Source: a virus. Taken from it: 64,000 bases of DNA. The stretch covers positions 43,763 through 107,762 of IMG/VR virus record IMGVR_UViG_3300028287_000410, one strand, 5' to 3'. The notes beneath the pieces were generated by a model, which had not been told where the DNA came from, did no database searches, and saw only the letters and a list, made by a program, of their open reading frames with translations. A program made the translations under genes and the position numbers. Below, in pieces: positions 1 to 8,380 of the stretch (position 1 is its first letter; every line of letters begins with the position of its first letter).

Positions 1-1
1 A

Positions 2-472
2 GATCAATTAGCTAATCTCATTGAAGGGATTAAAAATGATCCTCAGGGACGTAGACATATTTTAAGTGCTTGGAATGTATCTGACTTAGATCAGATGGCT
101 CTGCCACCGTGTCATACTATGTCACAGTTTTATGTGAATAACGAAGGTGAACTAAGCTGTAGTCTATATCAACGTAGTGCAGACTTGTTCTTAGGTGTTC
201 CATTTAACATTGCAAGCTATGCTCTATTAACACATATGATTGCACACGTTTGCGGATTGAAAGTTGGGGATTACTATCACACTATTGGTGATGGTCACAT
301 CTATAATAATCACGTAGATGCAGTTAACGAACAACTAACACGTGAAGCTACGAAGTTTCCTAAACTAAAGATTATCGGTGAGCATAAATCTATTGATGAT
401 TTTACTATGGATAGTTTCGAGATTGTGGGTTACGATCCACTTCCATTCATTAAAGCGCCAATGGCAGTTTAA
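2..472 (+). CDS. thyA: thymidylate synthase, ThyA type, 5'-truncated by the window edge
   Basis: This is the C-terminal part of the enzyme that methylates dUMP to dTMP with methylene-tetrahydrofolate, in the cytoplasmic pool feeding phage DNA synthesis. The frame is open from base 2, upstream of the first internal Met at 95. It shows the [13 protein letters not shown] segment, the catalytic cysteine in LPPCHT, the dUMP-binding [13 protein letters not shown] stretch and the family C-terminus ending IKAPMAV. About 156 residues are visible of a usual 260-300. It is the only nucleotide-metabolism gene seen and converges on the leftward cargo operon with a one-base gap, and no hairpin is visible between them. 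The family call is certain. Phage rather than host origin is inferred from context. Confidence 0.95.
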   Translation, partial: DQLANLIEGIKNDPQGRRHILSAWNVSDLDQMALPPCHTMSQFYVNNEGELSCSLYQRSADLFLGVPFNIASYALLTHMIAHVCGLKVGDYYHTIGDGHIYNNHVDAVNEQLTREATKFPKLKIIGEHKSIDDFTMDSFEIVGYDPLPFIKAPMAV

Positions 473-473
473 T

Positions 474-1529
474 TTATTCTACTAAGTTTAGACCGTCTAT
501 AACATCCCCATCAATGACCATATCAACCGGATGTTTTTCACCATAGAATTCATTCTGTTCCCAGCACTGGTCTTCTTCATTCCAATCAAACCAAGGGCTA
601 ACTGCTAATACGTAGTTAGTCCTTTTGTACCCTGGCATTGGCTTTGCTACATATGGGCGATGTGTCACATATGTATCCCAAACATACCAATTTCCGGGAG
701 TAAATGACTTTGTTCCATAATCTTCAATTTCAATACCATATGCATTCTCTGGATTATCAAGTGCTAAGTTTATACGAAGTTCGTAAAACCAGCTTTCATC
801 TCTGTGCCATAGGAATTTGTTTGCAGTCTCTTGTGTTGCTTTATCATCGATGCCTTTAATCTGAGCAATGCGACTACGCACAGGCGAAGACTTAATTCTA
901 TCCCTTAGTGTGCCTAAATATTCATGTCCAGAACATTCACTCCAATTTCTAAATCCCCATGTGTCTGGGTACGTATCTTTGTTGATACGTTCACCTACGT
1001 CTTTTCTATCTTCGTATGTATCTAAAAGTTCATTTAGTACAGTATCGTCAATTATACCATGTTGATGTAAATATCTAAACCCATGATGCATCCCAAACTC
1101 CTGGGTCTCACTCCACAAGTCTTTATCTAGACGTTTTTCCATAATCTTTTCAAATAATGAAAAGTTCTTCATAAACAGTTCATCTGGAATGTTATTTCTA
1201 GGATACCCTAATGTCTGTGCATTCTTTGGAATATTGTCATATCTATATGTAGGATTAGTCACCAAACTCAATCCACCATAGTTAGAACTTCTAGCAAATT
1301 TACCTTGATATATGTTTAGAAACCCATACCAACCATACTTTACGAATGCGTCTTCGATACTGTCTCTTAGTGTGTCCACATCTAATTTCGTATCTTCAAA
1401 TTCGAACAATACACCTTCTTTGCTTGGTTTCATTGTTTTAGCATATTTGTCAGTATCCAGAGTTTCTGCAATCCAGGCATGGACTGCTTTTCTATCTGGG
1501 CAATCTTTTATGTAAAATCTTTTCTTCAT
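474..1529 (-). CDS. putative 2OG-Fe(II)-type oxygenase (HxD...H protein)
   Basis: A 351-residue protein with the signature of non-heme iron oxygenases in its C-terminal third: H242 and D244 in WHRDESW, H290 in VTHRPY, and R303 in YKRTNY placed as the 2-oxoglutarate-binding arginine. Such enzymes hydroxylate or otherwise oxidise amino acids, peptides or small molecules. The substrate cannot be predicted. The N-terminal 200 residues match nothing I know. The gene is last in the leftward operon and its ATG overlaps the stop of the preceding radical SAM gene (ATGA). It is not closely alike the other two HxD proteins in the window (near 7 kb and 22 kb). The fold call rests on motif spacing only. 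Confidence 0.6.
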   Translation of the reverse strand: MKKRFYIKDCPDRKAVHAWIAETLDTDKYAKTMKPSKEGVLFEFEDTKLDVDTLRDSIEDAFVKYGWYGFLNIYQGKFARSSNYGGLSLVTNPTYRYDNIPKNAQTLGYPRNNIPDELFMKNFSLFEKIMEKRLDKDLWSETQEFGMHHGFRYLHQHGIIDDTVLNELLDTYEDRKDVGERINKDTYPDTWGFRNWSECSGHEYLGTLRDRIKSSPVRSRIAQIKGIDDKATQETANKFLWHRDESWFYELRINLALDNPENAYGIEIEDYGTKSFTPGNWYVWDTYVTHRPYVAKPMPGYKRTNYVLAVSPWFDWNEEDQCWEQNEFYGEKHPVDMVIDGDVIDGLNLVE

Positions 1530-2701
1530 TTTTTATAACTCACATCTCCGGGATAGATAGGAACCATTGCGCCGGGCGCACGTTTTGGAATTTTACTGTC
1601 AGCACTAGATACACAACTATCTGAAATACACACCTTAGGCGCATCGAATAGTTTAAACCCACTCTCAATATACCCTAAGGGCTCGTCAGAACAACTGTAA
1701 GAGCGTTTAATAGACCCATCAGGCTCACGTATAATAATACCCTTAAACCCGCTTGTACAATCCCAACCTTTAAACTTGTTAAAGTTAAACGCATTAAAGC
1801 GTTCTGCTTGGTCCATGTAGTACTTGTCACCTTTACTATCTTCGAACTCTACTTGCATGATAGGTGGGACATTCTTATCATCGCCATTAATCATATCCAT
1901 CTTCCACATGCTTCCTGTGCGTGGCTTTGGACGCATTGCTTTAATAGTATTCGCTTTTTCAATAGTATCAGTGTACGCACGTTGTGGCATACCATTCTGC
2001 ATCATCTTTAGTTGTTCGTCTGTGTATCCGTCTACAACACGTGATGCAGTAGGATCTGACTGTGGTTTTAGAGTAACATTGATTCCACGCTCATGAAAGT
2101 ACATTGCGTTATTCCAATCTCTATCAAACCAGTCTGGTACAAGTACCATATTGATTGTTACTTGCACATCATGTTCCATACAGAATAGAAGTTTGTCAGC
2201 AAATTCATCCATCTTTGCATATTCACTGTGATAAGATGCAGTAATACTTGCACGATGAAACTTTGCAACAATGTCACAATATTTCTGAAACCAATCCATC
2301 TTACGTGCCATATTTGTTGTCATATGAACAGAGGTATAATTAGTGTTATCGACATCATCAGCCAAATGCTGCAAAATATCCAAGTATCCTGGATGAAAAG
2401 TAGGCTCACCGCCAGACAAAGAAAAATGGAAACTATTAAAACTGTTATCACGTGCTTGCCTCTTAATTTCATCTATGGTCGCTAGACACAACTCTGTTGG
2501 TCTATGATCTTTTCTATCACTTCTGGCATAAGGCCAGCAGTACGAACACTTGTAGTTACAGAAACGTCCTAATAACCAAGACACTGAAAACAAATCCCTG
2601 TATAAAAGTGTTCGTTGACCTACCTTAACGATATCATCATACGGCGTTGCTGTAAAGTCGTATTGTGACCAGTAGTCTGCATCTTTTTCAATCTTATCCA
2701 T
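1526..2701 (-). CDS. radical SAM protein, GWxC C-terminal type
   Basis: A 391-residue radical SAM enzyme. The 4Fe-4S cysteines C48, C52 and C55 lie in CNYKCSYCW, followed by SGGEPTFH, the SAM-contacting GGEP motif. The C-terminal part holds further cysteines (KGWDCTSG, YSCSDEP, KVCISDSC) that could bind an auxiliary cluster. It resembles the protein encoded at 9967-10983, which shares a KGWxC element and a DGS/DGN turn followed by Cys, so the two look like paralogs. It lacks the N-terminal FCxxPW twitch region of the neighbouring gene. Spacing to the next gene is two bases and the ATG is preceded by AAGG. The enzyme class is firm. The reaction, on a peptide, sugar or other substrate, is unknown. 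Confidence 0.85.
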   Translation of the reverse strand: MDKIEKDADYWSQYDFTATPYDDIVKVGQRTLLYRDLFSVSWLLGRFCNYKCSYCWPYARSDRKDHRPTELCLATIDEIKRQARDNSFNSFHFSLSGGEPTFHPGYLDILQHLADDVDNTNYTSVHMTTNMARKMDWFQKYCDIVAKFHRASITASYHSEYAKMDEFADKLLFCMEHDVQVTINMVLVPDWFDRDWNNAMYFHERGINVTLKPQSDPTASRVVDGYTDEQLKMMQNGMPQRAYTDTIEKANTIKAMRPKPRTGSMWKMDMINGDDKNVPPIMQVEFEDSKGDKYYMDQAERFNAFNFNKFKGWDCTSGFKGIIIREPDGSIKRSYSCSDEPLGYIESGFKLFDAPKVCISDSCVSSADSKIPKRAPGAMVPIYPGDVSYKK

Positions 2702-2703
2702 TA

Positions 2704-4131
2704 TTATACCTTGTATTTTTTCATCGCGTTATATAGTTCTGGCAACTGACGTTCCATATCTTCGTCGCGGATGTCATCTAACTTGCTGTTATATTCCCAA
2801 AACTTTTTATTGTTTTCTTCTGTGAACCAATCTTCTCCGTACATGAAATTAATATTCGTGTCTAACAGATTATCCATTTTCTTGATAGCCCACTCTGCAT
2901 TTGCAGGTTTTATCATTCCTATTACGTTTGGATTTTTCTTAACTAGACTATGAAAATCAATAGTGTGTACTATTTCTTCTTTAAATTCAGTCCTAAATGC
3001 TTCCCAACTATCACGTACTTCATCCTTTACATCTTTCGGTAGGAAACGAGTACTTAATTCATGTGGTTTGTGAATAGGGTGTACATTTGCAAAAGGTTTT
3101 AAGTTATTCTTCAGTATAGGAGAGATAACTGCAAAATCTTGTTCAATCTTCCATTTTAAAAACTCTGGCAAATGAAATGCATTTAGGGAACCGATAGTAA
3201 ATGCAATCCAGGCTCTAAAATTCATAGTCTGTGTGCCTACTTCATCTAGTTTCTTTAGATTTTTTTCTATTAGTTTTGACTTCAATGGGTTGCGTACATA
3301 TTCTAGTGTGTCTCCGATACCGTCCATAGAGATACCAAACTGTACTTGCTTAAAGTTAGTCCATAAGTCTAACGCACGTGGTTGGATATTTGTTAGGTTA
3401 GTATTATACTCAAGTGTCATTTCTTTTGCTTTACCTTGCTCTACACAATACTTTAAGAAATCATAATGTCTTTCAATAATAAGTGGTTCGCCGCCTACTA
3501 GATATACGTGTTGCATACCAGCTACGTTCTCTTCTAAGTTCTCCCAGAAGTGATCTTTGTGTACCCAATCGTAATCATCAGCGACATACTTTCCCTTCTT
3601 ATTCTTATACATTTCAACGACACCATGTGTGTCTTTGAATTTACTTGATCCCCACATTTTAACATAGTCATCATACCAAGCACTAGAATCCATCGGTGAA
3701 CACATACGACATTTTAAGTTACAAAAGTTACCTAATCGAATATCGTAATACGTTTGCTTAATATGCTCTAAGTCTATTGTACCATCTTCTTCTGTATGAG
3801 CTACCGCCTGATCCCAAGTAATGTGTTGTGCAAAACGTTCACCATCATTGATACGTCGAGATTTCATACCTGCTTTTTCTTCACGTACACAACGAATACA
3901 TTCCTTATGCCACTTACCTTCAAGCATAGTAGAACGAATTTCTTTTGCTAATGGAGAGTTAATCGCATCAGTGATTTGGTCATGATGCAAATTATAGTTT
4001 GTTCCGTCTTCTTTCTTGTAAATACCACGTGTCGGTCCTTGATTAGCATGACAACACACACGCAAATCTCCATTTGCACGTGTCGAAATGTTTATCCATG
4101 GTAGAATACAGAATGTATCACTCTTTTGCAT
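2704..4131 (-). CDS. twitch-domain radical SAM protein
   Basis: A 475-residue protein of the group with an N-terminal cysteine-rich twitch-like region before the radical SAM barrel. C8 sits in FCILPW, then C26-C27 and C78xxC81, a set suited to an auxiliary Fe-S cluster. The radical SAM cysteines are C137, C141 and C144 in CNLKCRMC, and VGGEPLI follows. N-terminal twitch radical SAM proteins are known in marine phage genomes and in some glycan gene clusters, without an assigned product. Eight genes here share this layout. The start overlaps the preceding gene by 14 bases, which suggests translational coupling. Domain call strong; substrate unknown. Confidence 0.87.
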   Translation of the reverse strand: MQKSDTFCILPWINISTRANGDLRVCCHANQGPTRGIYKKEDGTNYNLHHDQITDAINSPLAKEIRSTMLEGKWHKECIRCVREEKAGMKSRRINDGERFAQHITWDQAVAHTEEDGTIDLEHIKQTYYDIRLGNFCNLKCRMCSPMDSSAWYDDYVKMWGSSKFKDTHGVVEMYKNKKGKYVADDYDWVHKDHFWENLEENVAGMQHVYLVGGEPLIIERHYDFLKYCVEQGKAKEMTLEYNTNLTNIQPRALDLWTNFKQVQFGISMDGIGDTLEYVRNPLKSKLIEKNLKKLDEVGTQTMNFRAWIAFTIGSLNAFHLPEFLKWKIEQDFAVISPILKNNLKPFANVHPIHKPHELSTRFLPKDVKDEVRDSWEAFRTEFKEEIVHTIDFHSLVKKNPNVIGMIKPANAEWAIKKMDNLLDTNINFMYGEDWFTEENNKKFWEYNSKLDDIRDEDMERQLPELYNAMKKYKV

Positions 4132-5353
4132 ATTCGTTCATCTCCGTATCTTCAAAGTTCTCTTCGCCGTTGCCTCTGAAGTCTAATTCTTTACCACAAG
4201 TCTTACCGCAAATCCAAAGACGTTCATCTGAATTTGTTTCCCAGCTTGCTACTAAGTCATTTGCAAAATATGGGGTTTTGAGTATATCAAATAATGAATG
4301 TTTTGATAAATCATTGAAATCTTTGCCATATCGTTTCCACATATTCTTATTGTCTTCGATACGTCTTGGCGTTGCCATATCGTGTCCTATTTTACTATAG
4401 TAATGTCCCTGCCAACAGCAAGGCCATACTTTACCCTGATAATCGATAAAAATACTCTTATCTCTTTTAGTTTGACATGCTATTTCTGTAACCTTTACAT
4501 AATTATCAAACCCTTTGTGCTTTTTAATTACATCATCTACTTTATTAGTAGTATTAGATTTTGTTTTTGTAGGTTCTGCTAAAATAGTTGCAAGTGCTTT
4601 CTCTTTTTGTTCTGTTGTCTTACTTTCAATTTTCTTTTTGTTTTTTGCTACATGTTGTTTAGCAACAAATGTTAATTCTTTTTTAGTTTCAATAGCTTCG
4701 ACTTCTTCTCCCTCGTAATGTGTAGGGATAACATATCTATTTGATTTCTTATATCTAAACTTGACAAAGCCCATGTCTTCTGCTAGTTGTCTCGCTTCAT
4801 CTATCTGATGCTCATTGTGTGCAAAGCCTATGAAGTCCCAACGTGCAATGCCACCATTAGCAATGAATGCTTTTGCATTACGCATAATAATATTCCACTT
4901 AGAATTCACACGATACAAATGATTAGTGTCTTCTAGTCCATCGATAGCAAAGATAACCTTGTCTGGCTTTCGCATAATAGATGCAAGTTCAATCCACCAC
5001 GCTTCCGTCTGTGCAGAACCGTTTGTACTCAACGTAACTTGTGCTACTCCCATATCTTTGCACATCTTTACCACTTCTAGTAAATATGGATACATGATAG
5101 GATCACCGTAGTTCCCATTAATGAATACGTGATTAGGAAGAAACGGTTTCATGTCTTCCAATGCTTGTTGTATTACTCTAGGATCAGTATCAGTTAAGTC
5201 TAAATCATCACGCTTCTTTAGCTTTATGTTATCTCCATCCATGCCAGTTGTTCTTCCGCACATCGGGCACAGTAAGTTGCACCTAGAAGTAAGTTCTAAA
5301 TGCATCACACCTACATCAAATTTGATGTACTCTAAGTTCTCTGATTTCGCCAT
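4118..5353 (-). CDS. radical SAM protein with C-terminal SPASM-like cysteines
   Basis: A 411-residue radical SAM enzyme. The cluster motif C25, C29, C32 (SRCNLLCPMC) is close to the N-terminus. Instead of GGEP it has NGNYGDP, a glycine-rich variant shared with its paralog at 10983-12071. The C-terminal region has DYQGKVWPCCWQGHYY and a final CGKTCGKE, resembling SPASM auxiliary-cluster ligands, which are usual in radical SAM enzymes that act on peptides. Between them, at residues about 225-265, lies a lysine-rich, probably flexible insert. It overlaps both neighbours, as elsewhere in this operon. Enzyme class firm; a peptide substrate is only suggested by the SPASM-like tail. Confidence 0.85.
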   Translation of the reverse strand: MAKSENLEYIKFDVGVMHLELTSRCNLLCPMCGRTTGMDGDNIKLKKRDDLDLTDTDPRVIQQALEDMKPFLPNHVFINGNYGDPIMYPYLLEVVKMCKDMGVAQVTLSTNGSAQTEAWWIELASIMRKPDKVIFAIDGLEDTNHLYRVNSKWNIIMRNAKAFIANGGIARWDFIGFAHNEHQIDEARQLAEDMGFVKFRYKKSNRYVIPTHYEGEEVEAIETKKELTFVAKQHVAKNKKKIESKTTEQKEKALATILAEPTKTKSNTTNKVDDVIKKHKGFDNYVKVTEIACQTKRDKSIFIDYQGKVWPCCWQGHYYSKIGHDMATPRRIEDNKNMWKRYGKDFNDLSKHSLFDILKTPYFANDLVASWETNSDERLWICGKTCGKELDFRGNGEENFEDTEMNEYAKE

Positions 5354-6927
5354 CTTAAAAATATTTCTTTAGGTAAGTTTCTGTATGCATGATTCAGTTC
5401 TTTAATTTGCATTCCTCTAGTAGGAGTGCCGTCCCAGTCAGCACTATGTAATCGAATTCTATTGTTTAATTTACTAACATCATTAACAAAACGTTTGTAT
5501 ACGTCCCGTCTTTCTTCATATGATTTAATCCACATTGTGTAACGTGTAGTTATATAGTTACTACTCCACATAACATCCTCAGTTGTATCATCTTGTGTAG
5601 TGTCGATCATTGGAAGTAAAGAACTCCAGTCAGTGATTAAGTTTGCTTGTGTATATGTTACTTTATTATCCCTTACTCTTTCAAAGAACTCATACCATTC
5701 TTCCATGCTGTTAAAGATACGCAAGATACTTGCTTCGTATGCTTCTTTAGCACGTTCACGTTCTGATGCCCAGTCCTCAGACATATAATCGAAATCTTCA
5801 TATATAGAGATTAACCCTATATCTTTATTATAATAGTTTTCTTTCAAAAAGTCAAGATACATATTAAAGTTTCTTGGATCCCATTCTTCATGGACCCACT
5901 TGCGTACATCTAATGCATTTTGTGAAATGTCAAAGTAATTAATATTAACTGCGTCTATGTCTGTATCAGCATGCCAGTTTCTTAGAAAAGCAAATGTTTT
6001 AAATCCTGCTGCAACTGAATACACGTTACGCAACGGCTTTTTGTTAGGTACCATTTGAATATCGTTTACACTTTCTGTATTTAATATCCACATGGCATGA
6101 GGAGAACGTTCAACTGTAAATTGCTGATAACGTAGGAATGCAGATTTAGAATCGCCCAAGTCTGACTCCCAATGTTTAAAGTCAGCACATCCTTCTTTAA
6201 AGAATTGTTTAAACTCAGTTTGTTCTTCTTTAATTTCTGGATATAAGTATGTCTTTGTAGCTCTTACATCTTCATCAAAGTTTCCTATAGCAATGCCATT
6301 CTCTAGACTAGTGTTTATAAAGTTCCACCCAAATCCAGTACGAGTAATTTTTTCATAAGCTGGTCCGGGTGCAATATACTTAGGAGTATGCTCATCGTGA
6401 AAGTTCTCTATACTACGAAGTGCTTGTCTTACTTCTGTAGGACGAACACTAAAATCACCGAATGCAGGCTCTCCTAGTTCTTTCCATAATTTATAATTGA
6501 TTATAAAACATTGCTCATGAAATCTGAACCATCTATCTTTATGACGTTCATCAAGTATATGTCCCAATATTAGGAATTCATTATTCTGTGCCTTAGGTAA
6601 GTATTCGTGATTGCAGTATTCTCTGAATAAACTATATCCGTGTTCTAGTGGCTTCCAAGCATCATAAAATATATTACCGTATGCTTGAACTACAACCATA
6701 TCAATATCAGATTCTTTATCATCTGTTTTCATTGCTTGTAAAATTTTATCTACACTGTCTTCTTCGTAAATAGTATGCTTAAAAAAACTATAATTATTTC
6801 GCAAGAAATTATAAGTGATTGCTTTCATGTAATCACTAATTTCAGTATCACCTATTGTTTTAGATGTATCTAATACAGCACATCTAATCTGTGGATAAAA
6901 GTTATATGATCTTTGTTGCTTCTTCAT
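5332..6927 (-). CDS. large cargo protein of unknown function, Rossmann-like second half
   Basis: A 531-residue protein I cannot name. Two regions are visible. Residues about 1-200 carry a LILGHILDERHKDRWF...FIINYKLW stretch with several conserved-looking aromatics. Around residues 285-350 a strand-glycine-helix pattern (NVYSVAAGFKTFAFL) is followed by an acidic strand end (NYFDISQNAL), as in SAM-dependent methyltransferase or other Rossmann folds. The same pattern appears in the proteins at 13267-14676 and 14676-15608. No signal peptide or membrane helix is evident. It sits between a SPASM-type radical SAM gene and a beta-hydroxylase-like gene and overlaps both by a few bases, so it probably belongs to the same pathway. 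Confidence 0.6.
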   Translation of the reverse strand: MKKQQRSYNFYPQIRCAVLDTSKTIGDTEISDYMKAITYNFLRNNYSFFKHTIYEEDSVDKILQAMKTDDKESDIDMVVVQAYGNIFYDAWKPLEHGYSLFREYCNHEYLPKAQNNEFLILGHILDERHKDRWFRFHEQCFIINYKLWKELGEPAFGDFSVRPTEVRQALRSIENFHDEHTPKYIAPGPAYEKITRTGFGWNFINTSLENGIAIGNFDEDVRATKTYLYPEIKEEQTEFKQFFKEGCADFKHWESDLGDSKSAFLRYQQFTVERSPHAMWILNTESVNDIQMVPNKKPLRNVYSVAAGFKTFAFLRNWHADTDIDAVNINYFDISQNALDVRKWVHEEWDPRNFNMYLDFLKENYYNKDIGLISIYEDFDYMSEDWASERERAKEAYEASILRIFNSMEEWYEFFERVRDNKVTYTQANLITDWSSLLPMIDTTQDDTTEDVMWSSNYITTRYTMWIKSYEERRDVYKRFVNDVSKLNNRIRLHSADWDGTPTRGMQIKELNHAYRNLPKEIFLRWRNQRT

Positions 6928-7724
6928 TTTGTTGTTTTAGCCCAACTCTTTAAAATTAAATCTTCAAAATCTGATCCACCATATTGTCCATGAACAATCA
7001 TATGCACACGAACTTCATCAGTATCATTCATTACTGCATGACGATGACCTACATTCATCTTAAACATATTACCTGGCTTCCACGGAACATACGCATTGTC
7101 ATCAATCATTTTAAAATGACAATTTTCTGGATTGTTCAACGATATATTTAGTGGTCCTAATTTGTTGTGTTCATAATCTGTATGTGGTGTTATATAACCT
7201 CCCGGCTCTAAGTACATGTAACGAACTCTATCGAATGCTCTGTAACCCGGAATAGATTTAATCATCTTAACAGTCTCTGGACATTTATCTGCAATTTCAG
7301 TCCAATGATATGCTGCTCTTGCTTCACGTTCATCTGCATACACAAAGCCTGCTGCGGCAACATCTTTACTATCCCAATGTTGAGATACATGCTTACCTAA
7401 CCCATGTAGTGTCAGGGAGCGCCATCCTCTGTGTCCATAGTCATCGGGGTTGTTCTCATCATAATCGTTCTTTCTATGTTGAATTGCTTCATCGTAAACT
7501 GCCATTGCTTCATTATAACATGCATTCCAATCAAACTCAGGGACATCTAATTTTAACCATGGGATACCTGACTCGTGTGTAACCCATTTTGCTTGTCTGA
7601 AACGTGCTGATGGTGGGAATCTAGGCTCATTCATCATAGCATCTACAAATGTACCTGGCATCGTATCAAAGCTATAACTATTTCTATCTTTAAAATGTTC
7701 TTCTATTGTTTTTGGGTATTCCAT
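6924..7724 (-). CDS. aspartyl/asparaginyl beta-hydroxylase-like oxygenase
   Basis: This protein resembles the aspartyl/asparaginyl beta-hydroxylase family of 2-oxoglutarate-dependent oxygenases. With the start at 7724 the motif residues are H181 and D183 (TPHTDYE), a histidine in GHRHAV (227 or 229) and R239 (EVRVHM). The PGGYITPHTDYEH block and the WKPGNMFKMNVGHRH block are typical of the family. The frame is open upstream to an ATG at 7748. I prefer 7724 because a GGGAG stretch lies before it and its ATG overlaps the stop of the preceding PP-loop gene (TAATG). Related proteins hydroxylate Asp/Asn side chains, proline or small substrates. The phage substrate is unknown, but radical SAM neighbours fit a modification pathway. 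Confidence 0.75.
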   Translation of the reverse strand: MEYPKTIEEHFKDRNSYSFDTMPGTFVDAMMNEPRFPPSARFRQAKWVTHESGIPWLKLDVPEFDWNACYNEAMAVYDEAIQHRKNDYDENNPDDYGHRGWRSLTLHGLGKHVSQHWDSKDVAAAGFVYADEREARAAYHWTEIADKCPETVKMIKSIPGYRAFDRVRYMYLEPGGYITPHTDYEHNKLGPLNISLNNPENCHFKMIDDNAYVPWKPGNMFKMNVGHRHAVMNDTDEVRVHMIVHGQYGGSDFEDLILKSWAKTTK

Positions 7725-8380
7725 TATACCAATCTCCCGAATGCCCATTTACGTTCTTCGCACCACCAACATTTACCACAATGTCCAGTGACTGGGTCTT
7801 CTATGTTTTCAAAATAATTACTAGTAGGATCATATTCACAACTTCTAGTAATCGGATAAAGTTCTTCAAGTAAATTTGCTTCTTTATACATTTCTGCAAT
7901 TTTTAGTTTATCGGAATTAAACCATGGCGTGTAAAATGTATTATTATGATGCATATATGGATTGTTGCCTGGTGTTCTGTTTGTTTCTGTAACTGGCAAT
8001 CCAAATGTATCTGTGACTTCTTTTGGAGGGTTTGATGTTATACCAGTATATATAATTCCTGTTGTGTTACTATCTAAGTATACCTGCAATTTAGGAAATA
8101 ATTCTTCACGTGTTTGTATTTCACAGTAACTAATATGATGTTCAATATTACTATTACTAGTTAACTGAATAATTTTCTCTACTACATTTACTGCCGCTTG
8201 AACATTATATCTTGATCTCTGATTATTACCAGTAGTAAAGATATGTATTGTATCTTCTTTTTCTCGCATTAAATGATAAAGCAAAATAGAACTATCTGCT
8301 CCGCCGCTACAACTCACTCCGATCGGACCAGAGTGAATATCTAAGTTTACACCAGCTGGAGAAATAGAGTAATTAATCAT
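7724..8380 (-). CDS. QueC-like PP-loop ATPase
   Basis: A 218-residue adenine-nucleotide alpha-hydrolase. The ATP-binding P-loop SGGADSS (residues 25-31) is complete. The C-terminus holds four cysteines, C181, C201, C204 and C207 (GHCGKCWWCEER), in the arrangement that binds zinc in 7-cyano-7-deazaguanine synthase QueC. In QueC the enzyme activates 7-carboxy-7-deazaguanine and converts it to preQ0. Phages use that route for deazaguanine DNA modification, but no queD, queE, folE or Dpd-like gene is visible nearby. The middle of the protein diverges from QueC. It could instead amidate or thiolate another substrate of this operon. PP-loop call firm, QueC function doubtful. Confidence 0.7.
   Translation of the reverse strand: MINYSISPAGVNLDIHSGPIGVSCSGGADSSILLYHLMREKEDTIHIFTTGNNQRSRYNVQAAVNVVEKIIQLTSNSNIEHHISYCEIQTREELFPKLQVYLDSNTTGIIYTGITSNPPKEVTDTFGLPVTETNRTPGNNPYMHHNNTFYTPWFNSDKLKIAEMYKEANLLEELYPITRSCEYDPTSNYFENIEDPVTGHCGKCWWCEERKWAFGRLV

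Noticed and set aside
7725-7748. Eight-residue extension of the beta-hydroxylase-like gene to the ATG at 7748
   Set aside because: The ATG at 7724 overlaps the preceding stop and has a GGGAG stretch before it.
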